Origin: Peptoniphilus_A sp001811425
GTDB taxonomy: Bacteria; Bacillota; Clostridia; Tissierellales; Peptoniphilaceae
DNA: 14,454 nt
Direction: 5' to 3'
Assembly: GCF_001811425.1 (NCBI RefSeq)
Contig: NZ_KV804695.1
Location: 1-14,454 of the forward strand
Shown here: piece by piece, positions 1 to 6,673 of the stretch
Layout of the letters: the number at the start of each line of letters is the position of its first letter
Numbering within the stretch: the stretch's first letter is position 1
The notes under the pieces: model-generated
What the model was told of the DNA's origin: nothing
Database searches by the model: none
What the model saw: only the letters and a program-made list of their open reading frames with translations
Position numbers and translations under genes: made by a program

Positions 1-27
1 GAGAATACCTTTGATGCGTACCTTTGG
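1..27 (+). CDS. ICE SNF2-like helicase/methylase-type protein, upstream exon (partial)
   Basis: Nine codons at the window edge read ENTFDAYLW in frame 1. This is a conserved stretch at the end of the helicase core in the very large SNF2-like helicase (often fused to an adenine-N6 methylase) proteins of Tn1549/CTn-type ICEs. The frame continues exactly at 2369 with QTIENKQKF once the group II intron at 28-2368 is removed, so this and the 2369-3757 segment are two exons of one gene. Most of the protein, including the ATPase motifs, lies outside the window to the left. Recognition of the family is from memory of conserved sequence; exact continuity of the frame is seen directly. Confidence 0.8.
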
Positions 28-603
28 GTGCGACATGAAGTCGCTTAATTTAACTGTTTGGCAAAATGACCAAACCAACTATTCCGTTAGTTGAGCCGAG
101 TATCGACTGCACTTAGGTGTGGTAAGCCGATATTAAAGTAGCCCTACTTGAGGTAAAACCGTGAGGTAATACCGAAACTACTAGCAACAAAGTGGTTAGG
201 GAGCGAGGCTTGATAATATGGCTAACATATGTGAACTACTGATAAATGTCGTTAAGGCGAACAGGCTAAAGTTGCTGATAAGCCTGAACCAAAATGGTGT
301 GTAGTCGGATAATCCTTTCCATAGTGAGATTACACGGACAAAAAGACTACCGGCAGAGAGGTAGAGCCTAAGTTATCAATGTTAATTAAGTGAAACATGG
401 TAAGCCTGTACTATTGCCATAAGGCAAGGCAAATCGTAAGAAATGCTGATAATGGTGCAGGTAAAGGAGAATGGAAAAAGCGAATGCCATCTTGTAATGA
501 GATGGATAGGGGTTCAAAATTTGCCCTAACTTGAAAGAGTGCAGACTTCCATTTGGTTTTTAATCACAAGAGAACTTGTAGAATTTTTGAAAGGAGAAAG
601 CAA

Positions 604-2274
604 ATGAACAGTAAAATGTGTGCTACTACTAACAGAGCTAAAAACTGGGAAAGTATAGACTTTTCTCTAGCAGAAAGCTATGTTAAAAAACTACAAATGC
701 GTATTGTGAAAGCGTGGAAAATGAGTAAATATGGAAAGGTAAAATCTTTACAACATTTACTCACAACTTCATTTTATGCAAAAGCCTTGGCTATTAAGAG
801 GGTAACTGAAAATCAAGGCAAGAAAACAAGTGGTGTTGATGGTGAATTATGGCTAACATCACAGGCAAAGTATAAGGCGATAGAAAAGTTAAATTTAAGA
901 GGATATAAACCTAAGCCTCTTAAAAGAGTGTATATACCAAAGAAAAATGGGAAGAAAAGACCTCTCAGCATTCCTACAATGACAGATAGAGCAATGCAAA
1001 CCCTATATAAATTTGCACTTGAACCCATAGCAGAAACTACTGCTGACCCTAATTCTTATGGATTTAGGGCAAAAAGATGTACACAAGATGCTATCGAGCA
1101 GTGTTTTACATCACTTAATAAAAAGAAATCTGCAAAATGGGTACTTGAGGGAGATATAAAAGGGTGTTTTGATAATATAAGTCATGAATGGATATTAAAT
1201 AATATCCCAATGAACAAGAAATTATTAAAACTTTGGCTTGAGTGTGGATATATAGAAAAACAAAAACTATTTCCAACAGAAACAGGAAGTCCCCAAGGCT
1301 CACCAATATCACCTATTATTTCTAATATGGTATTAGATGGTCTAGAAAAAGCAATCAAAGAGAAATACCATAGAAGAACAGTAAATAAGAAAACATATTT
1401 CCCAAAGGTTAACTTTGTTAGATATGCAGATGATTTCATCGTTACAGGGGAAAGTGCAGAATTGCTTGAAAATGGTGTAAAGCCAATCATTGTAAAATTC
1501 TTGGCTGAAAGAGGTTTAGAATTATCAGAGGAAAAGACACTCATAACACACATAAATGACGGTTTTGATTTTCTTGGAGTTAATATTAGGATGTATAAAG
1601 ATAAGTTGCTTACAAAACCATCTGATAAGAACTTCAAGGCTATTGTCGATAAAATCAGACGAATCATAAAAGATAATCCGTCAATGAAACAAGAAATTTT
1701 GATCAGAAAATTAAATCCAATCATTATAGGTTGGGTAAACTATCAGAAATATAATGTTTCATCTAAAGCCTTTGAAAAACTTGACTATGAAATATATAAA
1801 AGCTTGTGGACCTGGTGCGTTCGTCGACACCCAAAGAAAGGTAGAAAATGGATAGCTAAGAAATACTTCCATACCATTGGAAATAGAACCTGGACTTTCA
1901 GTGTAGCAACTGGCGACAGAATGGAAAATGGCGAGAAATACTATCTTCGTCTTAAATATGCTACAGACACTGATATTAAACGATTTACCAAGATACAAGC
2001 TGAAGCAAATCCATTTGATGAAAATTGGCAAATATACTTTGAAGAAAGAGAAGAGTTAAAAATACGAAACGAACTTAAAGGACGTACAGTTATAAATAGA
2101 CTGTATAAAACGCAAAATGGAATATGCCCTGTTTGTGGAGAGAAAATAACTATTGATACAGACTTTAGAGTACATCAAACAATTCAAAATAACATTACCC
2201 TTAAAACTTTAGTACACCCTTGGTGTCATAGAAAATTGCATATAAATGATGAAGAAAACACGCTGGCTCTTTAA
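604..2274 (+). CDS. ltrA: Group II intron-encoded reverse transcriptase/maturase (LtrA-like)
   Basis: A 556-residue intron-encoded protein that should assist splicing and copy the intron RNA into DNA at target sites. Reverse-transcriptase motifs are clear: NGKKRPLSIP near residue 120, QGSPISP at 231-237 and the catalytic YADD at 274-277. The maturase (X) region follows, with GWVNY at 376-380. A C-terminal HNH-type zinc-finger region has C508xxC511 and a closing HPWCH with C541 and H542. Between these the usual H-H-...-GG-...-N segment is shortened and altered (VHQTIQNN), so nuclease activity is uncertain. The reading frame is open from 553, but AGGAG at 592-596 lies 7 nt before ATG 604, so 604 is the chosen start. 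The ORF sits in intron domain IV and ends 19 nt before domain V. Confidence 0.95.
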   Translation: MNSKMCATTNRAKNWESIDFSLAESYVKKLQMRIVKAWKMSKYGKVKSLQHLLTTSFYAKALAIKRVTENQGKKTSGVDGELWLTSQAKYKAIEKLNLRGYKPKPLKRVYIPKKNGKKRPLSIPTMTDRAMQTLYKFALEPIAETTADPNSYGFRAKRCTQDAIEQCFTSLNKKKSAKWVLEGDIKGCFDNISHEWILNNIPMNKKLLKLWLECGYIEKQKLFPTETGSPQGSPISPIISNMVLDGLEKAIKEKYHRRTVNKKTYFPKVNFVRYADDFIVTGESAELLENGVKPIIVKFLAERGLELSEEKTLITHINDGFDFLGVNIRMYKDKLLTKPSDKNFKAIVDKIRRIIKDNPSMKQEILIRKLNPIIIGWVNYQKYNVSSKAFEKLDYEIYKSLWTWCVRRHPKKGRKWIAKKYFHTIGNRTWTFSVATGDRMENGEKYYLRLKYATDTDIKRFTKIQAEANPFDENWQIYFEEREELKIRNELKGRTVINRLYKTQNGICPVCGEKITIDTDFRVHQTIQNNITLKTLVHPWCHRKLHINDEENTLAL

Positions 2275-2293
2275 TTAGGGCTTATAAAAACTT

Positions 2294-2368
2294 GAGCCGT
2301 GTGAGGGGAAACTCTCATGCACGGTTCTTAGAGGGGAAAGGGATAGTAATATCCCCGACCTACTCGAC
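2294..2368 (+). ncRNA. Group II intron domains V and VI (catalytic core and branch-point helix)
   Basis: Domain V (2294-2327) folds as GAGCCGTG... closing on ...CACGGTTC, with an upper six-pair stem (2302-2307 with 2312-2317, one GU pair) and a GAAA loop. Domain VI contains the 2340-2355 helix and a lower GAG/CTC pairing (2331-2333 with 2363-2365) that leaves A2362 unpaired. The intron ends at C2368. Confidence 0.88.
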
Positions 2369-3757
2369 CAAACGATAGAGAATAAGCAGAAATTTATTTC
2401 TCAGATTATGACTTCAAAGACTCCTGTTCGTGTGGCGGAAGATGTGGACGAAAGCTCCCTTAACTATGCAGAGATTAAAGCCCTTGCCACTGGCGATCCT
2501 AAGATTAAAGAAAAGATGGATTTGGACAACGAGGTTACAAAACTTAAAATGCTTGAAGCAAACTATAAGTCCAATCGTTACAGATTAGAGGATAAAGTGT
2601 CGAAAAACTATCCTGAAGAAATCGCAAGAACGGAAAAGCTCATTGAAGCTGTAAAAAAAGATATATCCAATGTAGAGCCAAAAGCGGAAGGTGAGGAAAA
2701 GTTTACTTCTATTACTATTGCAGGAGAAAAGATTACCGATAAGAAATTAGCCGGAGAAAGACTGATTGAAGCTATAAAGACCGTAAAATTAAATGAAAGC
2801 AAGGTTATAGGTAAGTATAGGAATATGGATTTAGAGGTAAGTTACAACTTCTTCACTAATTCACATAACTTTAGCTTAAACGGTGCTGCAAAGCATTCGG
2901 GAGAGCTTGGAACAAGTGCGGACGGGAATATTACAAGACTGGATAACGCTCTTGAGAAAATGCCTGAGAAATTAAACAGGCTCGAAGAAAAACTTATCAG
3001 TACAAAAGAACAACTGGAAAATGCCAAAGAGGAATTAAAAAAGCCTTTTGAAAAAGCTGATGAGCTGAAAACTAAGATGTTAAGACTTGCAGAACTGAAT
3101 AAGCTACTCGATATGGGAGAAGTGGAAGAAAAGAGAAATGACAATCCTCTTGTGGAAGATGTAAAGAGGGCGATTATTGACTTCTGCAACAGAGAGTATG
3201 AAGAAAACCACAGCTATGATGAGTTTGACACATTGTATCCTGATTTAAAACATATCGGTATCGCCTATACCAATACACCGGATGAAAGACATGGTATTCA
3301 GTATGAGCTTGATTTAGAAGCTAAAACATGGACACAGTATATTGATGATATGCCTATCAAAACAGAGAGCTTCGACTATGAAAACAAGGGAGAAAATGAA
3401 GCTCTAAGGAATATGAAAAATGAAATAGAAATGTCCTCTTTTAACGATTTGGTTTATGTTGATTCAGAAGATTTAAGAGCAGCAACGGGTCTTGATATTG
3501 ACGATGAAGGCAACTTCTATGATCCACTTTCTAAAGACCTCGATAATGACGGTATTCCTGATAGATATGACAATGACTTTAAGGACAGTGATTATTTTGA
3601 GTCAACTTATGATGTGGAGGACAATCTTCATAGTAAAGAAGAAACCACACAAAAATCAGGTGATAAGCCATCTATTTTAGGACAGATAAGAGCCTATCAA
3701 AATGAAAGTAAAACAGAAGAAAAGCAAAAAACAAAAGAACAGGAATTTTTAAGATAA
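2369..3757 (+). CDS. ICE SNF2-like helicase/methylase-type protein, downstream exon (C-terminal part)
   Basis: 463 codons of the C-terminal end of the interrupted ICE protein. The true exon starts at CAA 2369 (QTIENKQKFISQIM), 13 codons before the first ATG at 2408. That ATG has no ribosome site, which supports an exon rather than a separate gene. The start (MTSKTPVRVAEDVDESSLNYAEIKAL) is the conserved post-helicase block of these proteins. A long charged coiled-coil-prone region follows (encoded about 2510-3110), then an acidic C-terminal region with D-x-D-N-D-G-x-x-D (3536-3577), resembling a thrombospondin type-3 calcium loop. The extreme C-terminus has SILGQIRAYQ followed by a lysine/glutamate-rich tail. 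The protein probably acts in ICE DNA processing; its exact role is not established. Without intron splicing the product would stop inside the intron. Confidence 0.82.
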   Translation, partial: QTIENKQKFISQIMTSKTPVRVAEDVDESSLNYAEIKALATGDPKIKEKMDLDNEVTKLKMLEANYKSNRYRLEDKVSKNYPEEIARTEKLIEAVKKDISNVEPKAEGEEKFTSITIAGEKITDKKLAGERLIEAIKTVKLNESKVIGKYRNMDLEVSYNFFTNSHNFSLNGAAKHSGELGTSADGNITRLDNALEKMPEKLNRLEEKLISTKEQLENAKEELKKPFEKADELKTKMLRLAELNKLLDMGEVEEKRNDNPLVEDVKRAIIDFCNREYEENHSYDEFDTLYPDLKHIGIAYTNTPDERHGIQYELDLEAKTWTQYIDDMPIKTESFDYENKGENEALRNMKNEIEMSSFNDLVYVDSEDLRAATGLDIDDEGNFYDPLSKDLDNDGIPDRYDNDFKDSDYFESTYDVEDNLHSKEETTQKSGDKPSILGQIRAYQNESKTEEKQKTKEQEFLR

Positions 3758-3758
3758 G

Positions 3759-3778
3759 GGGAGGGAAACCTCCCTTTT
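3759..3778 (+). terminator. Short GC hairpin with T run between helicase-type gene and SSB-like gene
   Basis: GGGAGG (3759-3764) pairs with CCTCCC (3769-3774) across a GAAA loop and is followed by only four T. It starts two bases after the stop codon and ends just before the next ribosome site. It may be a weak terminator or a 3'-end stabilising hairpin that tunes the downstream gene. Confidence 0.45.
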
Positions 3779-3799
3779 GCCATGAAAGGAGATAAAAAC

Positions 3800-4459
3800 A
3801 TGGATTACAAAACAATGAGAAATCAAATAGAAGATATGGTAAATGATAATCATAAGGACTTTGTAAAGGCGATTATAAGTATGGAAAAAGGTATCAACGA
3901 TGAAAGTGCTTTGGATAAGCTCTATGAGGCTTATATGGACAATGACAGCCTTAATTTACTGCATGAGGAATTTGATTATATGATTGAAGATTTAAGGGAA
4001 CAGGGGCAGATAAAAGACCTGCCTTATGCTCAGGAAGAAAAGGATAATCTTATCAATATTGTTGGAAATATCGTTGGAGAGGTTGATGTAGTTGAAAGGG
4101 AAAATAAGAACGGAGAAGCCTTTAAGGTAGCGAATTTCTCCGTAGTATCTAAAGATGATGAAGGGAATAAGGTCTATCATAATTGCTCGGCATACGGAGA
4201 AAAAAGCGATATTCCAAAGGACTTTAAGCAGGGAGATTTTGTTAAGCTCTTTGGACAAATCAGAACCTCCATTGATGATAACGGCAAGGAGCATAGCAAC
4301 ATCAGGATACTTTCTTCAAAGCTGTTAAAGGCAAAGGAACAAATGAAAGGACAAGAAGAAAAGAAAGAATCTGTACTTGGGGCTATCAAAAAATATCAGG
4401 CTGAAGATAAGGAAAAGCCGAAAGAAAAGAAAGAAGTAAGCAAAGAAGCTGAGAGATAA
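3800..4459 (+). CDS. SSB-like OB-fold protein of the ICE
   Basis: A 219-residue protein. Residues 1-75 form a helical, acidic N-terminal region that I do not recognise. Residues about 84-178 look like a single-stranded-DNA-binding OB fold: IVGNIVGEVDVVERENKNG, then ANFSVVSKD, HNCSAYGEKSDIP and GDFVKLFGQI. SSB-like proteins coat the transferred or replicating single strand during conjugation, so it probably acts in the cytoplasm with the neighbouring helicase-type protein. The C-terminal tail (residues 191-219) carries SVLGAIKKYQ and a lysine/glutamate-rich end. This is not the usual acidic DDDIPF-type SSB tail, but it closely matches the tail of the preceding gene. AGGAG at 3787-3791 lies 8 nt before ATG 3800, so this start is preferred to ATG 3782, which precedes that ribosome site. 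Confidence 0.72.
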   Translation: MDYKTMRNQIEDMVNDNHKDFVKAIISMEKGINDESALDKLYEAYMDNDSLNLLHEEFDYMIEDLREQGQIKDLPYAQEEKDNLINIVGNIVGEVDVVERENKNGEAFKVANFSVVSKDDEGNKVYHNCSAYGEKSDIPKDFKQGDFVKLFGQIRTSIDDNGKEHSNIRILSSKLLKAKEQMKGQEEKKESVLGAIKKYQAEDKEKPKEKKEVSKEAER

Positions 4460-4466
4460 ATTTACG

Positions 4467-4503
4467 GTCGGTGTGGTCTTAGGACTGCACCGACTATTTT
4501 TTT
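4467..4503 (+). terminator. Strong rho-independent terminator after SSB-like gene
   Basis: GTCGGTG (4467-4473) pairs with CACCGAC (4488-4494). The stem continues inward through two wobble pairs and GTC/GAC to a TTAG loop, giving about 12 pairs. TATTTTTTT follows, with seven T at 4497-4503. It separates the plus-strand ICE genes from the convergent relaxase gene. Confidence 0.88.
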
Positions 4504-4551
4504 ATTGGTCTTGAATTGCCAAATCAAGGTAGAAAAAGAGGAGAGAAAAAA

Positions 4552-5883
4552 TTATCTCTCAATCTCCTTGCCCATGTAAATTCCATAGTTCTTTCGTATT
4601 TGATAAAGCTCGTCCATAGTAGATTTTGAGGAAGAATACTCTTTCATGAGGATATTCTTTTTTTCTTGCAGTTTATCAAGTCTATCTAAAATATTCTTTG
4701 AATTTGGAAGTTTAGAATAGGAGCTTTTCAGCTTGGAAAGAGCAGTTTCATAGAGCGTGATTTGCGATTTGTATTCTTCAAAAAATGCCTTGTCCGATGG
4801 ATTTGCCTTATATTCTTTGTAGTAGGCTCGATATTTTTTAACAGTATGAACTTGTTCCATAGTATCAGAAAGTAGCTGCATGTCCTTATCAATTTCTTTG
4901 ATTTTATCTTGTAAACCTTGTCTTTCTTCAGCACTTTTTTTGATATATTCATCAAGCTGTTTAACGGAGTTAATGCCATGTTCTCTGATGAAAATAACTG
5001 ATTCAGCCATTGTATTAAGGTTATGTTTTGTTGCCCAATATTCATAACCTTTGCTCTCTTTCACTTTGGCATTGGTATTCATATTGATGACATTTCCTAT
5101 TCGTTTTTTGACAGCAGGATCCTTAATAGCACTCCTTTCTGTAATACGCTCTTTTAATCTTTCTTCGGTATAATCTTCGCCAATCGTCTTAGACCTTGTA
5201 AATCTCTGATTATCTTTTGGCTTAAAAGCTATATGTTTTCCATGCTTTATTTCATAACCAAGTTCCGCCATTTTCTTTAGAAATTCTTCCCAATCTTTAG
5301 ACTGTTTTATCAAACGATCAATGTCAAATTGAAGCCTGCTTTTCCAAGAATTACCTTTCTTAGATTGCTCATTTTCATACCATGACTTACCATTTGTTTT
5401 GTACTTTCTCTTATAGCTCTCGTAGAACTCATCAATCACAGAAAGGTTATTATCCTTGCATAGCTTATCGCTTTGATACCTGATTTGGTGGTAACTTCTC
5501 TTGTTGGACTGATAGCATTTGCCCGTTACCATATTTACATTATTAAATATGACGTGATTATGAATATGCCCTTTATCTATATGGGTAGATAAGACAAATT
5601 CGTACTCATCCTTTAATATCTTTTTACATAGTTCAAGACCGATTTGATGTGCCATTTCAGGACTTGCTTCTCCGGGTAAAAAGGATTGAATGAGGTGTCT
5701 TGCAAGAACAGTTCCGTTTGTTCCTGCATCATTTCGTGTTCTTAAAAATTGAGTATGAGCAGTTTCCTGATGGCATTTATGAGTGCTTACTAAGATTTGC
5801 TCATCTGTTTTTTCTCCATTAACAATATATGAAATGGCAAGATTAAGGGTTGATTTTATAGGATGTATTTTTGTAATAGCCAT
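4552..5883 (-). CDS. MOB_P-type relaxase (mobilization nuclease)
   Basis: A 443-residue relaxase that should nick the ICE at oriT and stay covalently attached to the 5' end during transfer. The N-terminal 120 residues carry the relaxase core. Y19 in SYIVNGEKT is the candidate catalytic tyrosine of motif I, and H101-x-D103-x-x-H106-x-H108-N-H is the metal-binding motif III. The middle contains an ICE-relaxase-like region (EFLKKMAELGYEIKHGKHIAFKP, split here as EFLKKMAELGYEI and KHGKHIAFKP). The C-terminal third is charged and coiled-coil prone. The start is fixed by a near-perfect ribosome site (minus-strand AGGAGGTGATT, around 5891-5901) overlapping the end of mobC, so the two genes are probably translationally coupled. 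The length is normal for this relaxase group and no key residue is missing. Confidence 0.92.
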   Translation of the reverse strand: MAITKIHPIKSTLNLAISYIVNGEKTDEQILVSTHKCHQETAHTQFLRTRNDAGTNGTVLARHLIQSFLPGEASPEMAHQIGLELCKKILKDEYEFVLSTHIDKGHIHNHVIFNNVNMVTGKCYQSNKRSYHQIRYQSDKLCKDNNLSVIDEFYESYKRKYKTNGKSWYENEQSKKGNSWKSRLQFDIDRLIKQSKDWEEFLKKMAELGYEIKHGKHIAFKPKDNQRFTRSKTIGEDYTEERLKERITERSAIKDPAVKKRIGNVINMNTNAKVKESKGYEYWATKHNLNTMAESVIFIREHGINSVKQLDEYIKKSAEERQGLQDKIKEIDKDMQLLSDTMEQVHTVKKYRAYYKEYKANPSDKAFFEEYKSQITLYETALSKLKSSYSKLPNSKNILDRLDKLQEKKNILMKEYSSSKSTMDELYQIRKNYGIYMGKEIER

Positions 5884-5888
5884 AAAAT

Positions 5889-6239
5889 TTAATCACCTCC
5901 TGAAGTCCTGTTAAGCAGCAGGGAATGAATTTGCCACAACTCTTTTGAGAAATGTTCAATCTGCTTTTTCATATCGTTTATATCATCTTTGTAGATTATG
6001 CCGGTCGAATTTACACGCTTTGCAATCTGATTTATGTTGTTTGTAGCGTTGGAAAGCAAGCCCTGTAAATCTCTAAACGGCTCTAAATCCACTTGATATA
6101 TTTCCTTTTCTAAAACGCATTTGCGAATAAAAAGGCTCATATTTCTACACTTAGCAAGTTTTCTTTTCTCCTCAAAAAGAGCCTTTTCTTCTTCGGTTAA
6201 TTTAATTTCAAGTCTTTCATTTCGTATTCTATTTGCCAT
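5889..6239 (-). CDS. mobC: MobC-like relaxosome accessory protein
   Basis: A 116-residue protein of the MobC family. The N-terminal half (RNERLEIKLTEEEKALFEEKR...SLFIRKCVLEK) fits a ribbon-helix-helix DNA-binding fold. The C-terminal half contains the typical LSNATNNINQIAKRVNSTG segment and a helical end. MobC proteins bind or open oriT and recruit the relaxase. The gene lies immediately upstream of the relaxase gene on the same strand, five bases apart, and contains the relaxase ribosome site at its end. Its own ribosome site is a minus-strand AGGAGG at 6249-6254. The candidate oriT inverted repeats lie directly upstream. Confidence 0.9.
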   Translation of the reverse strand: MANRIRNERLEIKLTEEEKALFEEKRKLAKCRNMSLFIRKCVLEKEIYQVDLEPFRDLQGLLSNATNNINQIAKRVNSTGIIYKDDINDMKKQIEHFSKELWQIHSLLLNRTSGGD

Positions 6240-6272
6240 AGGTAAATCCTCCTTTGAATGTATTTCGGGGTC

Positions 6273-6288
6273 TTAGGGTACACCCTAA
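6273..6288. other. Candidate oriT core: 7-bp inverted repeat upstream of mobC
   Basis: TTAGGGT (6273-6279) and ACCCTAA (6282-6288) are separated by two bases. The repeat lies 34 bp upstream of the mobC start, the usual place for the nic-proximal inverted repeat recognised by a relaxase/MobC pair. Calling it oriT rests on position and symmetry only; no nic site is demonstrated. Confidence 0.5.
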
Positions 6289-6294
6289 CAAGTT

Positions 6295-6347
6295 AAAAAT
6301 TGATAAAAAAAGAAGCAGATCCCAGAGGGCTGCTTCATCAATTTTTT
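6295..6347. terminator. Large bipartite hairpin, probable bidirectional terminator or oriT structure
   Basis: GAAGCAG (6312-6318) pairs with CTGCTTC (6330-6336), with CCC/GGG near the top. Outside this stem AAAAATTGAT (6295-6304) pairs with ATCAATTTTT (6337-6346), leaving seven A bulged on the left. On the plus strand it ends in six T (6342-6347). On the minus strand seven T (complement of 6305-6311) follow the GC stem. It fits a terminator for either strand. Its place beside the mob genes also allows a role in oriT structure. Confidence 0.6.
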
Positions 6348-6348
6348 C

Positions 6349-6368
6349 GTAAGTGTCCGTACACTTAC
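6349..6368. repeat. 8-bp inverted repeat beside the gap
   Basis: GTAAGTGT (6349-6356) and ACACTTAC (6361-6368) flank CCGT. The right arm is part of the 19-bp sequence that reappears after the gap, so a second copy of this hairpin may be hidden in the unsequenced part. Confidence 0.6.
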
Positions 6369-6377
6369 TGTGCTTGC
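6359..6377. repeat. 19-bp direct repeat, left copy at gap edge
   Basis: GTACACTTACTGTGCTTGC runs exactly up to the first N. An identical copy begins at the first base after the gap (6478). Confidence 0.85.
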
Positions 6378-6477
6378 NNNNNNNNNNNNNNNNNNNNNNN
6401 NNNNNNNNNNNNNNNNNNNNNNNNNNNNNNNNNNNNNNNNNNNNNNNNNNNNNNNNNNNNNNNNNNNNNNNNNNNNN
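6378..6477. other. Assembly gap of 100 N
   Basis: A run of exactly 100 N, the conventional placeholder for a gap of unknown length. Nothing can be annotated inside it. The true missing length may be zero, if the contigs overlap at the shared 19 bp, or large, if a repeat or insertion was not assembled. Confidence 0.95.
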
Positions 6478-6496
6478 GTACACTTACTGTGCTTGC
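6478..6496. repeat. 19-bp direct repeat, right copy at gap edge
   Basis: Identical to 6359-6377. Its last six bases are also the start of the left arm of the next inverted repeat (6491-6523). Confidence 0.85.
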
Positions 6497-6523
6497 TACA
6501 AAAGAATAATTAGAGTAGCAAGC
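6491..6523. repeat. 9-bp perfect inverted repeat
   Basis: GCTTGCTAC (6491-6499) and GTAGCAAGC (6515-6523) are separated by 15 AT-rich bases and no T run follows. It could be a protein-binding site or part of the oriT-proximal repeat set. Apart from this, I see no gene between the gap and the xre promoter at about 6603. Confidence 0.6.
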
Positions 6524-6602
6524 GTTAAGCTTATATTTGATTGGTTGAGAATATTATATCATAGATAGTAAAAAAATCATATTTTAATTAAGTAGTCAGG
6601 CA

Positions 6603-6631
6603 TTTACTTTTTCCTAAAAGTGAAGTATACT
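6603..6631 (+). promoter_or_regulatory. Sigma-70-type promoter for the xre-araC genes
   Basis: TTTACT (6603-6608), a 17-bp spacer and TATACT (6626-6631) give a good -35/-10 pair, predicting a start near 6638. The -10 box is the centre of a palindrome, so binding there would block polymerase directly. Confidence 0.7.
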
Positions 6632-6657
6632 TCGCATATGAAGCGCACTTCACTTTT
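6616..6657. promoter_or_regulatory. Double palindromic operator over the -10 box
   Basis: GAAGTATACTTC (6622-6633) is a perfect 12-bp palindrome and GAAGCGCACTTC (6640-6651) an imperfect one, with centres 18 bp apart on nearly the same helical face. Outer arms AAAAGTGAAGT (6616-6626) and ACTTCACTTTT (6647-6657) make the whole a 42-bp dyad. It is probably bound by the adjacent Xre protein as an autoregulatory operator; that protein-site link is inferred. Confidence 0.65.
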
Positions 6658-6673
6658 TATGATGAGGGAGTTT

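Larger units (their letters stand above)
28..2368 (+). mobile_element. Complete group II intron inserted in the ICE helicase gene
   Basis: The element begins with the bacterial group II consensus GTGCG at 28 and ends ...CTACTCGAC at 2368, a normal AY end. Both borders are fixed independently by the host reading frame, TGG at 25-27 joining CAA at 2369-2371. A structured 5' RNA region of about 575 nt precedes the intron-encoded protein. Domain V is the 34-nt hairpin at 2294-2327 (AGC triad at 2295-2297, GAAA tetraloop at 2308-2311). Domain VI follows, with a GGGATA/TATCCC helix (2340-2345 and 2350-2355) capped by GTAA. A2362 is a plausible bulged branch point, seventh base from the 3' end. CCAAA at 289-293 can pair with TTTGG at 23-27 as a candidate EBS1/IBS1 contact. 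Intron and host gene share orientation, as splicing requires. The intact ORF and catalytic domains suggest it is still functional. Confidence 0.93.

Noticed and set aside
553..603. N-terminal extension of the reverse transcriptase from ATG 553
   Set aside because: No ribosome site precedes 553, whereas AGGAG lies 7 nt before ATG 604, and the extra 17 residues do not look like the family start.
1182..1724. Minus-strand 180-codon frame opposite the reverse transcriptase
   Set aside because: Shadow of the YADD-containing RT gene; its hydrophobic composition is a by-product of antisense A-rich codons.
2408..2410. ATG 2408 as start of an independent gene
   Set aside because: The frame is open and conserved upstream to 2369, matching the exon joint, and no ribosome site precedes this ATG.
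6229..6483. Minus-strand open frame spanning the gap (..EKIDEAALWDLLLFL..)
   Set aside because: It depends on translating N, runs through strong inverted repeats with T/A runs, overlaps the mobC ribosome site and start, and has no start of its own outside the gap. A gene fragment hidden in the gap cannot be fully excluded.
6359..6496. CRISPR array
   Set aside because: Only two 19-bp copies, at contig ends, with no spacer structure and no cas genes. An overlap or short repeat is the simpler reading.
6300..6568. Plus-strand open frames across the gap
   Set aside because: They exist only because N codons are read as open; no ribosome site or recognisable sequence is present.
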